A DNA stretch of 64,000 nucleotides from Phyllobacterium sp. YR531 (GCF_000282595.1 NZ_AKIZ01000001.1:1-64000); one strand, 5' to 3'. Counted from the first letter of the stretch, positions 17,473 to 27,680 are shown. Made by a program: numbers and translations. The notes: generated by a model from the sequence alone, not told the origin.

Positions 17473-18338
17473 GCTCTCTCTTCGATCATTGCAGACATCT
17501 GCAACAAGCGTCGAGCGATCTCCGCGTGCAACCGTTCAACCATCTTGCCTTCGATATTGATGACACCAGCCGTACCGTTTTCCGGAAGATCGAAAGCCGC
17601 ACAGACCTTCCGTGCCCAATCAACTTCCTCGACGGTTGGAGCAAAACTCTCATTGGCAATGGTAATCTGATTTGGATGGATCAGGGTTTTGCCGTCCATA
17701 CCGATTTCGCGGCCGTCCATACACTCCACCTTGAAACCATCGTCATTCCTGAAATCGTTAAAAACACCATCGAGGATATCGAGGCCTGCAGCACGTGCCG
17801 CAGCGACACACTGCATAAGCCAGGGAAGATAACTGGCCCGTCCCGGCTTCAGGGAAACTCGCGTGTCTTTCGCCAGATCGTTCGTGCCGATCACGAGGGT
17901 TGAAAGTTGTGGGAGAATGTCCAGGCGCGCTTCGGCGATTTCGAGAGTGCGCAGCATTGCGGCCGGCGTCTCAAGCATCGCCCAGACCTCAGGGACATTT
18001 CTTCCTTCAAGGCGCGCCGCAATAGCTTGAAGATCTCTAGACGCGCTGATTTTTGGAAACAGGATCGCCATCGGTTCCGCTGCAAGTACAGCAGAGAGAT
18101 CTGCTTCGCCCCAAGGGCTCGAAAGAGCGTTGATGCGCACAACGACCTCTTCCCGTCCGAACCCGCCATGCGACAAGATCTCCACAGCCTTCTGGCGGGC
18201 ATTTTCTTTTTCGCTTGGCGCAATCGAATCTTCCAGATCGACGATGATGACATCGCTTGGCAACGATTTTGCTTTTTCAAGCGCGCGAGCATTGGTCGCT
18301 GGAACATAAAGTGCGCTGCGACGCAGACGGACGGACAT
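17463..18338 (-). CDS. CitE-like HpcH/HpaI aldolase family lyase
   Basis: A 291-residue protein of the citrate lyase beta / malyl-CoA lyase-like family, TIM barrels that cleave or form malyl-CoA-type thioesters with Mg2+. Visible features are RRSALYVPATNARALEKA at the N-terminus, the metal-binding region IIVDLEDSIAP, VVVRINAL, VWAMLETPAAM with the metal-ligand glutamate, and LVIGTNDLAKDT. Stand-alone relatives act on malyl-CoA, citramalyl-CoA or similar. In this cluster it could split a hydroxyacyl-CoA into acetyl-CoA plus a keto acid (inference). Confidence 0.88.
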   Translation of the reverse strand: MSVRLRRSALYVPATNARALEKAKSLPSDVIIVDLEDSIAPSEKENARQKAVEILSHGGFGREEVVVRINALSSPWGEADLSAVLAAEPMAILFPKISASRDLQAIAARLEGRNVPEVWAMLETPAAMLRTLEIAEARLDILPQLSTLVIGTNDLAKDTRVSLKPGRASYLPWLMQCVAAARAAGLDILDGVFNDFRNDDGFKVECMDGREIGMDGKTLIHPNQITIANESFAPTVEEVDWARKVCAAFDLPENGTAGVINIEGKMVERLHAEIARRLLQMSAMIEERAWR

Positions 18339-18392
18339 CGGATTCTCCTATTCTAACGCGGCTTAACTCCACCTGGGCGAAGGACCAGATAT

Positions 18393-19574
18393 TCAGGCCT
18401 TTATGCCCTTTTCCGCATAGGGGCGGTTGTCCACGATGCGCTGATAAGACAGCCGTGTCAGGTCCAGCGCCTCAAGACGGCCAGTGAGGATCAGTTCAGA
18501 AATCGCCCTGCCAGCAGCGGGGGCGTGCTGCAACCCGTGCCCTGAACAGCCGGCGATCACAAAGAAGTTGGAAAGGCCACCCTCCCAACGGCCGATGATG
18601 GCATTCCCGTCGAACACATTCTGCGCGTAGTGCGTTGCCCAAGCGTGCTTAAGGCGAATGGCCTCGAACTTTGGTACGCGCGTGGCGAGCATTGGCCAGA
18701 TATGCTCTTCGAAAGCATCCCAGTTCGGTTCATCGACAAAATTGCCGACCCGGGACATATCGGTGAGACCGGAAAGGAAACCGACACCCTCAGGTCGGAA
18801 ACCAACACCGACCTGATCACGTGTCAGCGGGAGCGGATCGAAAGTCTCATGGCACTCGAAATAATATTGGGTGCGAGGCAAAGGCTGAACGGGCAGGTCC
18901 ATTCCAACCATCTTGGCAACTTTAGCCGCATACAGCCCGGCAGTGTTGACGAAATGGTCAGCGGTAATTTTCTTGCCGTCCGCGAGCGTTACCGAGCGAA
19001 CGAGACTGCCGTCGTGCGCGATATCAACGACCTCACCGTGGATATAGGTTGCGCCGAGGGAGATAGCCTTCCGCCTCAGACCCATCAGCGCTCCATAAGG
19101 ATCGATCCAGCCGTCACTGGGCGAGAATACGGCTCTCGTCACACCTTCATTGCTGATGTCAGGAAAACGCTGCGAAAGTTCCTCCGCATCGAACAGCAAT
19201 GCGTTGACGCCATTGTTGGTTTGGAAGCGATGATTTTCTTCCATGTCAGCAGCCTGCTCAGGCGTGCCGGCGATAAAGAGGTATCCTTGTTTCCAGAAGT
19301 GGAGATCAACGTTGTCGTCGTCAACTTTCATCGACTCGCCAAAATTCGAGTAGAACTGGCTGCCGAATTGCGACATCTGTAGGTTTTCAACCTGGGAAAA
19401 CAACAGTCGAATACCCGCCATCGAAAGAGCGGAAGGCGCTTTTTCGTAGCTCGGATCCTTCTCGATGACGCAAATCCGAAGAGATGGATCTCGTTGCAGA
19501 AGGTGATATGCGGTGCTGCCGCCGGCAAGGGCTCCACCGATAATGATGACATCGTAATCTGTTGCGCGCGTCAT
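18393..19574 (-). CDS. FAD-dependent amine/D-amino-acid oxidase family protein
   Basis: A 393-residue DAO-family flavoprotein. The N-terminal dinucleotide motif is DVIIIGGALAGGSTAYHL, with the ribose-binding glutamate in CVIEKDP. Mid-protein HFVNTAGLYAAKVAKMVG and the C-terminal FFVIAGCSGHGLQHAPAAG match sarcosine/dimethylglycine/glycine-oxidase relatives. Such enzymes oxidise secondary or tertiary amines or D-amino acids and pass electrons to O2, folate-linked partners or ETF. Its position directly before etfA in the same block suggests ETF could be the acceptor (inference). Confidence 0.88.
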   Translation of the reverse strand: MTRATDYDVIIIGGALAGGSTAYHLLQRDPSLRICVIEKDPSYEKAPSALSMAGIRLLFSQVENLQMSQFGSQFYSNFGESMKVDDDNVDLHFWKQGYLFIAGTPEQAADMEENHRFQTNNGVNALLFDAEELSQRFPDISNEGVTRAVFSPSDGWIDPYGALMGLRRKAISLGATYIHGEVVDIAHDGSLVRSVTLADGKKITADHFVNTAGLYAAKVAKMVGMDLPVQPLPRTQYYFECHETFDPLPLTRDQVGVGFRPEGVGFLSGLTDMSRVGNFVDEPNWDAFEEHIWPMLATRVPKFEAIRLKHAWATHYAQNVFDGNAIIGRWEGGLSNFFVIAGCSGHGLQHAPAAGRAISELILTGRLEALDLTRLSYQRIVDNRPYAEKGIKA

Positions 19575-19618
19575 ATGATACAGTTCCCCGGTTTTTGCGC
19601 TTGACTGAAAATTGCAGT

Positions 19619-20542
19619 TCAGAGCTTTTCGGTGAGCTCAGGCACCAAGCTGAAGAGGTCGCCGACCAAGCCGTAATCTGCTATCTGGAAGATTGGAGCT
19701 TCTTCATCCTTGTTGATCGCAACAATGACCTTTGAATCCTTCATCCCGGCCAGATGCTGAATGGCGCCTGAGATGCCAACAGCGATATAGAGCTGAGGAG
19801 CAACCACTTTGCCCGTCTGGCCAACTTGCCAGTCGTTGGGCGCGTATCCACTGTCGACTGCGGCTCGCGACGCGCCGGCAGCTGCGCCGAGTTTGTCTGC
19901 GAGTTTTTCGATCAGATCGAAATTATCTCGAGACCCGACGCCACGGCCACCTGAGACAACGATGCGCGCGGAGCTCAGGTCCGGCCGTTCCGATTTCGAC
20001 ACCTCCTCCGAGACCCAAGAGGACAGACCAGGATCCGCATTGGCCAGCAGAGTCTCGATCGGCGCGGCATGGCCTTCGCCAGCGGCAGTAAAGTTTGCCG
20101 TCCGGATTGTCCCGACCTTGACCTTATCGTTCGACTTGACCGTCTGAATGGCGTTACCGGCGTAGATAGGGCGCTCAAAAGTATCGTCCGAAACAACGCC
20201 GATCACATCCGGAATGATCATGACATCCAGAAGAGCTGCGATCCGCGGCATCACGCTCTTGGCCGAAGCGGTGGATGCGGCAAAAATGTGAGTGAACCCG
20301 TTGAGACCGGAAACCAGCTCCGCCAGCGGTTCCGGCAACCCTTTGGCATATTTTGGGTCGTCCACTAGAAGGACCTTTGAAACGCCTTCCATTTTTGCGG
20401 CCGCAGCCGCAGCATCTCCCACATTCTCTCCCGCAACCAGAACTGTAATCTCCCCGAGCTTCGACAAAGCGCCGACGGCTTTCGCGGTTTGATCCCTACC
20501 CAACTCTGAGCTGTTTATCTCTGCCATGACGAGCGTCTGCAT
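19619..20542 (-). CDS. etfA: electron transfer flavoprotein alpha subunit
   Basis: A 307-residue ETF alpha/FixB protein that binds FAD and carries electrons from acyl-CoA or amine dehydrogenases. The C-terminal FAD domain is clear: [55 protein letters not shown] and [26 protein letters not shown] 20542 shares bases with the etfB stop (TGATG arrangement), so the two subunits are translationally coupled. Length is normal. Confidence 0.95.
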   Translation of the reverse strand: MQTLVMAEINSSELGRDQTAKAVGALSKLGEITVLVAGENVGDAAAAAAKMEGVSKVLLVDDPKYAKGLPEPLAELVSGLNGFTHIFAASTASAKSVMPRIAALLDVMIIPDVIGVVSDDTFERPIYAGNAIQTVKSNDKVKVGTIRTANFTAAGEGHAAPIETLLANADPGLSSWVSEEVSKSERPDLSSARIVVSGGRGVGSRDNFDLIEKLADKLGAAAGASRAAVDSGYAPNDWQVGQTGKVVAPQLYIAVGISGAIQHLAGMKDSKVIVAINKDEEAPIFQIADYGLVGDLFSLVPELTEKL

Positions 20543-21303
20543 CACAGTACTCCTGCCTCATTTTTGAGCTTCGCAATCAGTTCGTCGACGGAAGCAACCT
20601 TGATGCCGCCGGAGCGCGCTTTGGGTTCAGCCGTTTGCTCGACAGTAAGTCGTGGCGCAAGGTCAACGCCATATTCGCTGGCGGACTTCTCTTCGAGCGG
20701 CTTCTTCTTTGCCTTCATGATGTTGGGCAACGACGCATAACGCGGTTCATTGAGCCGCAGATCGGTGGTGACGATCGCAGGGAGCTTCACGCTGACGATC
20801 TGCAGGCCGCCATCGATTTCCCGCGTAACTTGTGCCTTGCCGCCCTCGAGCGTGAGGGCGGAAGCGAACGTCGCCTGCCCCCAGCCAAGAAGAGCGGCGA
20901 GCATCTGGCCCGTAGCGTTCATATCGTTGTCGATGGCCTGTTTGCCCATCAGGACGAGGTCAGGCTTCTCGGTGTCGACAATGGCTTTCAAAAGCTTGGC
21001 GACGGTGAGTGGCTCGATGTCCTGACTGACGTCATCCGAAGCGTGGATGAGGATCGCGCGGTCAGCCCCCATCGCAAGCGCTGTACGAAGCGTTTCCGTC
21101 GCCCCCTTAACGCCGATCGAGACTGCGACAGCTTCGGTAGCGATACCTTTTTCCCGAAGCCGAACGGCTTCTTCGATCGCGATTTCATCAAAAGGGTTCA
21201 TCGCCATTTTGACATTAGCGAGATCCACCCCGCTGCCATCGGCTTTGACCCGAACCTTCACGTTGTAATCCACAACACGCTTTACAGGTACCAGAACTTT
21301 CAA
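20542..21303 (-). CDS. etfB: electron transfer flavoprotein beta subunit
   Basis: A 253-residue ETF beta/FixA protein, the AMP-binding partner of EtfA. Typical features: [19 protein letters not shown] at the N-terminus, [15 protein letters not shown] and [19 protein letters not shown]. The start is most likely TTG 21303: AAGGAG lies six bases upstream and the protein then begins as family members do. A GTG at 21330 would add nine untypical residues. It lies 27 bases after the BKACE gene. Confidence 0.94.
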   Translation of the reverse strand: MKVLVPVKRVVDYNVKVRVKADGSGVDLANVKMAMNPFDEIAIEEAVRLREKGIATEAVAVSIGVKGATETLRTALAMGADRAILIHASDDVSQDIEPLTVAKLLKAIVDTEKPDLVLMGKQAIDNDMNATGQMLAALLGWGQATFASALTLEGGKAQVTREIDGGLQIVSVKLPAIVTTDLRLNEPRYASLPNIMKAKKKPLEEKSASEYGVDLAPRLTVEQTAEPKARSGGIKVASVDELIAKLKNEAGVL

Positions 21304-21330
21304 GACTATCTCCTTTAGGCGTTCAGCCAC

Positions 21331-22164
21331 TCAGTCGCGCGTTAGGCCGAGGATCGCCCGCGCCTCCGCGGCGGTTGCTGGATGGCGCCGATATTCGGGG
21401 CAGAGCGAGGTCACTCGAGCGACCAGTTCTGCATTCGATTTCGCCAGGCGCGTCTTGTCGAACTTGACATTGTCCTCAAGGCCTGTCCGGCAGTGTCCGC
21501 CCAGTTCCAGCGCCCAGTGGTTCACTTCTAGCTGGTGACGACCGAGGCCCGCGGCCGTCCAGGTCGCATCCGGAAGGATTTTCCTCAATTCGGAAAGTTC
21601 GAATTCGAGAATTTCGCGTCGGGCCGGTTGAGCATTGCGGACGCCCATAACGAACTGAACATGGGGATTGGGCTTCAGAAGGCCGCGATCGACGAGATCC
21701 TTTGCATTATAAAGCATCGCCAGATCGAAGATCTCGCACTCCGCCTTGACGTTATAGTCCAGCATCCGCTGCGCCAGATCGTCGATGAACGACGGAGGAT
21801 TCTCATTGACGAACGTTGGGAAGTTGACCGAACCTGTCGCCAGCGAGGCCATATCAGGTGACTGGTCGAGCATGCCGCCGCGGGATGCCAATTCTCGACC
21901 CCGGGCGCCCGTGGAATACTGGATGATCATTCCCGGGCAATGCTTTTCAATACCTTCCCGCGCAGACCTGAACACTTCCGGGTCGGAACTCGAATTTTCA
22001 TTTTCGTCGCGGGCATGCATGTGCACAAGCGAAGCGCCGGCCTCGAATGCCTCGTGGGTGCTCTCGATCATTTCCTGCACTGAAATCGGGACAGCCGGTG
22101 TATCTTTCTTTCGAGGCACGGATCCGTTGATCGCAACGGTGATAATGCAAGGCGTTGTTGTCAC
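21331..22164 (-). CDS. BKACE family (DUF849) beta-keto acid cleavage enzyme
   Basis: A 277-residue TIM-barrel protein of the 3-keto-5-aminohexanoate cleavage (Kce) family. Characterised members are zinc enzymes that react a beta-keto acid with acetyl-CoA to give acetoacetyl-CoA plus a shortened CoA ester or, for dehydrocarnitine, betaine. Zinc-ligand motif SLVHMHARDE near residue 47, the VQFVMGVRNAQPA segment and C-terminal GGHCRTGLEDNVKF are present. Known substrates include 3-keto-5-aminohexanoate, 3-dehydrocarnitine and beta-ketoadipate-like acids; which applies here is unknown. It overlaps the SDR gene by four bases. Confidence 0.9.
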   Translation of the reverse strand: MTTTPCIITVAINGSVPRKKDTPAVPISVQEMIESTHEAFEAGASLVHMHARDENENSSSDPEVFRSAREGIEKHCPGMIIQYSTGARGRELASRGGMLDQSPDMASLATGSVNFPTFVNENPPSFIDDLAQRMLDYNVKAECEIFDLAMLYNAKDLVDRGLLKPNPHVQFVMGVRNAQPARREILEFELSELRKILPDATWTAAGLGRHQLEVNHWALELGGHCRTGLEDNVKFDKTRLAKSNAELVARVTSLCPEYRRHPATAAEARAILGLTRD

Positions 22165-22958
22165 AGCTTCAGCTCCGGCAGTTCGTCGTCCACGGGGACG
22201 GTATAGTTGAGATAGGCGCGGCCGCCGTCGGCATAAACCGTTTGCCCGGTAACATAGGAGGCGTCGTCGCTCGCCAGGAACGACACAATGCCCGAAACTT
22301 CGTCGGCGCGACCAACACGGCCCATGGGCGTGCGCGACAGAACGCGGCGGTAGGCGGCCTCGTTCTTGTTCATGCCAAGCGACAAAGGAGTGAGGATCGT
22401 ACCTGGTCCAACCGCGTTCACGCGCACATTCTGCCGGGCAAGTGCGATCGCGAAGATGCGGGTAATCTGATTGATGGCCGCCTTCGAGATGCCATATGGA
22501 ACACGATCAGGGATCACCAGCTCTGCCTGTGCCGATGACATATTGACGATCGAACCGCCCTGTCGCTGCCCGATCATAACTCGGGCAGCTTCCTGTGTAC
22601 CGAAATAACAACCCTTCAGGTTGACGTTCAGAACTCGATCGAGCTCTTCTTCGGTGAGGTCGATCGCCGGGGTCGTGCAGGTGATGCCGGCATTATTAAC
22701 CATGATATCGAGCCTGCCGAACCTTGCCACGACGTCTTCGACGAGCTTTTTGATTTCGGTGCGGATACCCACGTCGCAGCGAATAGCGACGGCACGCTTG
22801 CCGGAGGGATCCAGATCCATCGCGGCAGCTTCGGCCTGCTCCTGATTGATATCGGAAAGAACGACGATGGCTCCATCGGCAAATAGCCTTTCAGCGCAGG
22901 CTTTGCCGATGCCCTGGGCCGCTCCCGTGACGATTGCTACCTTGTTTTCATGTTTCAT
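22161..22958 (-). CDS. short-chain dehydrogenase/reductase
   Basis: A 265-residue classical SDR. Cofactor motif VTGAAQGIGKA at residues 10-20, NNAG near 90, catalytic Ser in VNMSSAQAEL and the YGISK motif (Tyr and Lys) near 160; C-terminal SFLASDDASYVTGQT and DGGRAYL. It probably oxidises a hydroxyacid or hydroxyacyl-CoA to the keto form that the BKACE enzyme, encoded immediately after it, could cleave (inference). It overlaps both neighbours by four bases. Confidence 0.92.
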   Translation of the reverse strand: MKHENKVAIVTGAAQGIGKACAERLFADGAIVVLSDINQEQAEAAAMDLDPSGKRAVAIRCDVGIRTEIKKLVEDVVARFGRLDIMVNNAGITCTTPAIDLTEEELDRVLNVNLKGCYFGTQEAARVMIGQRQGGSIVNMSSAQAELVIPDRVPYGISKAAINQITRIFAIALARQNVRVNAVGPGTILTPLSLGMNKNEAAYRRVLSRTPMGRVGRADEVSGIVSFLASDDASYVTGQTVYADGGRAYLNYTVPVDDELPELKL

Positions 22959-24508
22959 TTCACTTCTCCAAAACCACCGCCGCCACCGGTTTCAATGATG
23001 ACCAGATCGCCGTTCGACAGGACATGGCTGCCTGATGCAATCTGGGCGTTTCCGTTGATTTCAAGTTTTGCTGGCTTTCCCTGACCTCCTCCGAACAACC
23101 CGGGCGCGGGACACTTGATGCGGTTGATCATGAAAGACGCCATCGCCGACGATTCACCCCGGAATTTGAAGGTCATGCCAATGCCATCGCCCCCACGAAA
23201 TCTTCCGCTTCCTCCCGAGCCGTGCAGGATATGACGGGATTGCACTTCGATTGGGGCCTGGTTCTCAAGGACTTCGACCGGCGTGTTGGAAAGATTGGAC
23301 GGGAAGCTGACGGCGCTGGCACCGTCACGACCGGCTCCGCCGCCCTGCCCTGCTCCAAGAAAAGCATTGATGGCATAACGCTTGCGACCAGACAGGCTCG
23401 TGATCTGGATGTTGTTGGATGGCGAGCCCGGAGCGGCTTGGGTGCGTTCGCCCAGAGGCTCGGCCAGCGCGCCGAAGATCGCCGGCGGAAGGAGATGCCC
23501 GATCATGCCACGAGCCCCAACTGGCGCTGGCCGCAGAGGATTGAGGATGCTGCCTTCGGGAGCCGTGATCGAGATCGGAAGGAAAGCGCCCTCGTTATTC
23601 GGGATCCAAGGGGCAAACAGCGACTTCAACGCGTAGGCCGAATAGGCCTTGGTATAATTAAGAACCGTATTGATGGCGAGGTTCACCTGATCTGACGATC
23701 CTTCATAGTCGACAGACACTATGTCGCCCGAAATCGTGACTGTCGCCCGGATGACGACAACCCCACCCTTCAACTCGGCAGGGCCATCATTCTCGATTTC
23801 ATAAGCCCAGGTGCCATCCGGAGCGGCACGGATGGCGTCGCGCATGGCAACTTCGGTGCGACCGATAATATCGTTTGCGAACTCGTCCAGATCGATTTCC
23901 GTCTCGTTCAGCATATTGACAAGGCGCAGGCCTAGCGATGTCACACACGAAGTCATCGCCCAGATATCGCCCATCGTCTCGTCAGGCACACGGACATTTT
24001 CGCGGATCATCCGAATGAGGACCTTGTCCTCCTCCCCCGCATGGAGCAGTCTCAGCGGTGGAATTTGCAAACCTTCTTCGAACAACTCGCGGTTCGCGGG
24101 GTTGCGAAGGCGCCCACCGATATCGGGAAGATGGCTGACGACGCCCGCAAAGCCGACGATGTCGTCTTGCACGAAGATCGGAGCGACGATCGTGGCGTCG
24201 TTGAGATGACCGGTTCCATACCAGGGATCATTTGTGATGAACACATCACCCGGACGCATCGACTCGATACCGAACTCGCGGCTGAAGAGGCGAACCGTTT
24301 CCGGCAGCGTTGCAATGAAGGAGGGAATCGACTGCGAACTTTGGGCAAGGTTGCGCCCTGTACGGTCGGTCAATACCACCGCATAGTCGTTCGCTTCACG
24401 TACAAGCGTTGAGAAAGAAGCCCGGACAAAAGTTGCGGCGGCTTCATCGACAATACCGACCAGTCTTGTCCAGAGGATTTCGGTTGCGATTGGATTCAAC
24501 TTGCTCAT
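22955..24508 (-). CDS. hydantoinase B / oxoprolinase family protein
   Basis: A 517-residue HyuB-type subunit. Features: PIATEILWTRLVGIVDEAA at the N-terminus, SQSIPSFIATLPETV, the region GDVFITNDPWYGTGHLNDATI with likely metal-binding acidic and histidine residues, and glycine-rich GGRFRGGDGIG and ETGGGGGFGEV near the end. With HyuA it forms ATP-dependent hydrolases or carboxylases acting on cyclic amides or ketones (5-oxoproline, N-methylhydantoin, caprolactam, acetophenone). ATGA overlap with hyuA-type gene upstream. Confidence 0.9.
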   Translation of the reverse strand: MSKLNPIATEILWTRLVGIVDEAAATFVRASFSTLVREANDYAVVLTDRTGRNLAQSSQSIPSFIATLPETVRLFSREFGIESMRPGDVFITNDPWYGTGHLNDATIVAPIFVQDDIVGFAGVVSHLPDIGGRLRNPANRELFEEGLQIPPLRLLHAGEEDKVLIRMIRENVRVPDETMGDIWAMTSCVTSLGLRLVNMLNETEIDLDEFANDIIGRTEVAMRDAIRAAPDGTWAYEIENDGPAELKGGVVVIRATVTISGDIVSVDYEGSSDQVNLAINTVLNYTKAYSAYALKSLFAPWIPNNEGAFLPISITAPEGSILNPLRPAPVGARGMIGHLLPPAIFGALAEPLGERTQAAPGSPSNNIQITSLSGRKRYAINAFLGAGQGGGAGRDGASAVSFPSNLSNTPVEVLENQAPIEVQSRHILHGSGGSGRFRGGDGIGMTFKFRGESSAMASFMINRIKCPAPGLFGGGQGKPAKLEINGNAQIASGSHVLSNGDLVIIETGGGGGFGEVK

Positions 24509-26577
24509 GTTGCAACCTCATCAAGTACAACTTCAATTGTGCCGTCGTCGAGTATCTGTACGTCGGCGGAGTGGGAGACGATGAGGCTGGATTCCTTCTC
24601 AGTGATGATGCAGGGGCCTCGTAGTTTGGTGCCCGGCGGCAGACTTGCGCGCTGCAGGACTTCAACCTCTTCCATGGCGTTTTTTTCCGGGATGTACAGG
24701 CTACGACGGGTTGCCTCGCCATGCGCGCGCGACGTGGAGCCAAGTTCGAACCGGCGGACAGTCTCGCCGGAGACGCCCCAAACGCGCCATGTCACCACTT
24801 CGGGTATGCCGCCCGGTACGATCCTGCCAAACACGGAGGTGTATTCCTCGAGGAATTTCTCTGTCAGTTCCTGTTTGGAAGCCGTCACTGCTGGATTAAG
24901 AACGACCTCGACATTGGCACCCTGACCGAGATAACGCATCTCGACGCAGAGGTTCCAGTTGATTGAATTTGCGTGAGCGCCCGTTGCAGTGATCTCGTCG
25001 ACGATTTCGTTTTTCGCGGCAGCTACTCGTGCTGCCAATGTCTCACGATCGAGATTTTCCACCGCCTCCACCTTCGACCAGGCACGGTCCGCGCGTGTCG
25101 GAGCGACGAGGAAGCCAAGGCAAGAACCGACACCAGACGCAATTGGGCAAAGAACGCGTCTGATGCGCAGTCGGCGGGCAACGTCAACTGCATGGACCGG
25201 CCCTGCGCCACCAGTTGCGATCAAGGTAAAACGCCGCGCGTCCAACCCTTTTTCGGCAATATGCGTCCTTGCAGCGGCCGCCATGTTTTCGTTGACAATC
25301 TCATTGATGCCCCGGGCTGTTTCGAGGGCATCAAGGCCAACCGAAGAACCAAGCTTGGCGAGCGCCTGCATCGCTTTTGACCCGTCCAGCTTCATTGTGC
25401 CGCCAAGGAATCCATCGGGATCGAGGTGGCCAAGGATGAGATCCGCATCTGTGACGGTCGGATTCTCACCACCAAGACTGTAGCACGCGGGACCCGGTTC
25501 TGAGCCGGCGCTTTCCGGACCCACCTGAAGAAGGCCGAGCGGGTTGATCTTTGCAATGGATCCACCGCCTGCTCCGATTTCGATCAGATCGATGGAAGGC
25601 GTTTGAGCAGGAAGTCCTGAACCTTTCTTGAACCGCTTTTCACGCGCGAATTCGAAAGTATGCGTTATCTCGGGACGACCGTTGACCGCGACGCAGGATT
25701 TCGCGGTCGTACCGCCCATATCGAATGCGAGGATATTGTCTGCATTCTGAAGCATGCCACAGTTGATGGCGGAAAGAACCCCGCCTGCTGGACCCGATTC
25801 CAGAAGTCGGATTGGAAATTCTCCGGCCTGGACAGCCGTGGTGAAGGCGCCATTCGATACCATGATATCCAATCGGCCATCGATACCACCCTCGGTGAAG
25901 CGCGACCGCAGGCGCTCAAGGTAGGTTTTGACGAGGGGCTGCACGAAAGCATTCGCGACTGTTGTCGACATCCGCTCGTATTCACCGATGGAGCCGGAGA
26001 CTTCGGAAGAAATCGACACCGGTACACCAGGCAATGCTTCGGCTAGGATCGAACGCACCTCTTCCTCATGCCGGGAGGAAACAGGGGAGTGAAGGAAACA
26101 AACTGCGACAGCGCCGACCTTGTCGGCATGCAGCTTGGCAGCCACTGCCGAAACCTCATCACTGGAAACGGCGGCCCATTCGGAACCGTCCGGCCCCAAA
26201 CGAGCGCTGATCTCGTGCCGGTCCTCGCGGTCAACAAGCGGCTTCGGATAAGTCAGCCCAAGGTCATAAGTATCGTAACGAAGTTCACGGCGAATATCGA
26301 GCGCATCGCGCATACCCGTAGTCGTTACAAGCGCAGTCTTCACACCTTTACGCTCGATCAGCGAATTCGTGATCAACGTCGTGCCGTGGACGACTTGGCT
26401 CACGTCTTTCGCAGTGCCATATTGCTCAAGGAGCTCGCGTGTAACTGTCGCGATCGCGTTGCCCGGATCAACATAGGTCGTCAGAGATTTAGCCAACCAG
26501 ATTTTACCGGTTTCGTCATCCAACAGCACCCCGTCGGTGAATGTGCCGCCTACATCTATCGCAATACGCAGGGTCAT
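24505..26577 (-). CDS. hydantoinase A / oxoprolinase family protein
   Basis: A 690-residue HyuA-type subunit with an ASKHA-like ATPase fold: phosphate-loop IAIDVGGTFTDGVLL at the N-terminus, VVHGTTLITNSLIERKG near residue 62, and the second phosphate motif LAFDMGGTTAKSCV around residue 285, then LIATGGAGPVHAVDVA. It supplies ATP-driven activation of the substrate opened or carboxylated with HyuB. Length is normal. It overlaps the Ldh2-type gene upstream and the hyuB-type gene downstream by four bases each. Confidence 0.92.
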   Translation of the reverse strand: MTLRIAIDVGGTFTDGVLLDDETGKIWLAKSLTTYVDPGNAIATVTRELLEQYGTAKDVSQVVHGTTLITNSLIERKGVKTALVTTTGMRDALDIRRELRYDTYDLGLTYPKPLVDREDRHEISARLGPDGSEWAAVSSDEVSAVAAKLHADKVGAVAVCFLHSPVSSRHEEEVRSILAEALPGVPVSISSEVSGSIGEYERMSTTVANAFVQPLVKTYLERLRSRFTEGGIDGRLDIMVSNGAFTTAVQAGEFPIRLLESGPAGGVLSAINCGMLQNADNILAFDMGGTTAKSCVAVNGRPEITHTFEFAREKRFKKGSGLPAQTPSIDLIEIGAGGGSIAKINPLGLLQVGPESAGSEPGPACYSLGGENPTVTDADLILGHLDPDGFLGGTMKLDGSKAMQALAKLGSSVGLDALETARGINEIVNENMAAAARTHIAEKGLDARRFTLIATGGAGPVHAVDVARRLRIRRVLCPIASGVGSCLGFLVAPTRADRAWSKVEAVENLDRETLAARVAAAKNEIVDEITATGAHANSINWNLCVEMRYLGQGANVEVVLNPAVTASKQELTEKFLEEYTSVFGRIVPGGIPEVVTWRVWGVSGETVRRFELGSTSRAHGEATRRSLYIPEKNAMEEVEVLQRASLPPGTKLRGPCIITEKESSLIVSHSADVQILDDGTIEVVLDEVAT

Positions 26578-27680
26578 TTTGGAAACTCTTCTTCAGGTGA
26601 AACAGATTTTTTCATTTGATCCACGGAGTTCCGCGCTTCCAAGAGAGCCGCAACCACTGTGGACGATAAGCGGATACCTTCCCGACGCGCCTTTTGCCGC
26701 AGGGCTGCGCCGCGAGCTCCCGGCATGCGGGGTGGGTGATTGGCGTCTACCGGTATCGTGTTTTCGATCAAAGCGCTGATCAATGAAATACGGCTTCCGA
26801 CCGCTTCGACTCCTCCGAAGGCGCGGGCATCCATTGCTACAAATAGGTGGCTGACACCCCGCGGGCGGTTAGACCCTTCCTGGGGTACAAGCACCTCGGA
26901 TCCGGGGTGTCCACCAGACAATGCAACGCAAAGTAGCTCTACGAGCAAAGGCAGGATCGTCCCTTTTTCTCCACCGAGCGCTTGCATGGTTCCCGTAAGT
27001 GCCACTTTGGCGTCGCTCGTCGGCAGACCGTTTTTATCGAGTGCCCAATCGAGCGGAATAGCGGTTCCATCGACCGCGGCTTTTCGGATGCGACCGCGAG
27101 AACCGGCGGTTGTGGCGAAGTCGATCAGGAGTGGCGAACCGTTCGGATCTGGAAACCCAGCAGCGATAGGGTTCGTCCCGAACAATGGTGTCTTCGCGCC
27201 TCTCGGAGCCACCGTTGCCGACGCATTGGAAAGAATTAGGCCGACCATCCCCTGGGAGGCCAGATACTCAGCAAAAGCAGACGCCGCCCCAAAATGTGCC
27301 GAGTTACGCACGGCGATTATAGCAGCACCACATTGTCGTGCCCGCACGACCGCCTCGTCACAGGCTTGCAACCCCGCGAGAACACCCGGAGCACAATCCG
27401 CATCCAGAACAGCCGCTGCCCGAAAGATTCCCTCCATGCGCATGGCCGGGCGTGCTTTAAGGGAGCCCGAAGCGATGCCAGAAACATATGAAGGCAGATG
27501 TGCAATCCCGTGACTGTCGATTCCGCTCTCCTGAGCAAAGACCAAGAGAGCGGACATACGCGCAGCGTCCTCCTCCTGCATCCCGGCGTCTGCCAGGATC
27601 GCGGCAACTCGCTCGCCTAGATCTTCGGAAGAAATTAGAGCGCCGACAGCCAAAGCGTTGTCCCCGTTCAAGGCCATCAT
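26574..27680 (-). CDS. malate/L-lactate dehydrogenase (Ldh2) family oxidoreductase
   Basis: A 368-residue NAD(P)H-dependent enzyme of the Ldh2/DpkA family. Members reduce or oxidise 2-hydroxy acids, ureidoglycolate, or the cyclic imines delta1-piperideine- and delta1-pyrroline-2-carboxylate. Catalytic-site segment ESGIDSHGIAHLPSYV near residue 50, IIAVRNSAHFGAA, GTNPIAAGFP and LIDFATTAGSRG are seen. ATG 27680 gives an ATGA overlap with the aminotransferase stop. Beside an aminotransferase, a cyclic-imine or 2-oxo/hydroxy acid substrate is plausible (inference). Confidence 0.87.
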   Translation of the reverse strand: MMALNGDNALAVGALISSEDLGERVAAILADAGMQEEDAARMSALLVFAQESGIDSHGIAHLPSYVSGIASGSLKARPAMRMEGIFRAAAVLDADCAPGVLAGLQACDEAVVRARQCGAAIIAVRNSAHFGAASAFAEYLASQGMVGLILSNASATVAPRGAKTPLFGTNPIAAGFPDPNGSPLLIDFATTAGSRGRIRKAAVDGTAIPLDWALDKNGLPTSDAKVALTGTMQALGGEKGTILPLLVELLCVALSGGHPGSEVLVPQEGSNRPRGVSHLFVAMDARAFGGVEAVGSRISLISALIENTIPVDANHPPRMPGARGAALRQKARREGIRLSSTVVAALLEARNSVDQMKKSVSPEEEFPK

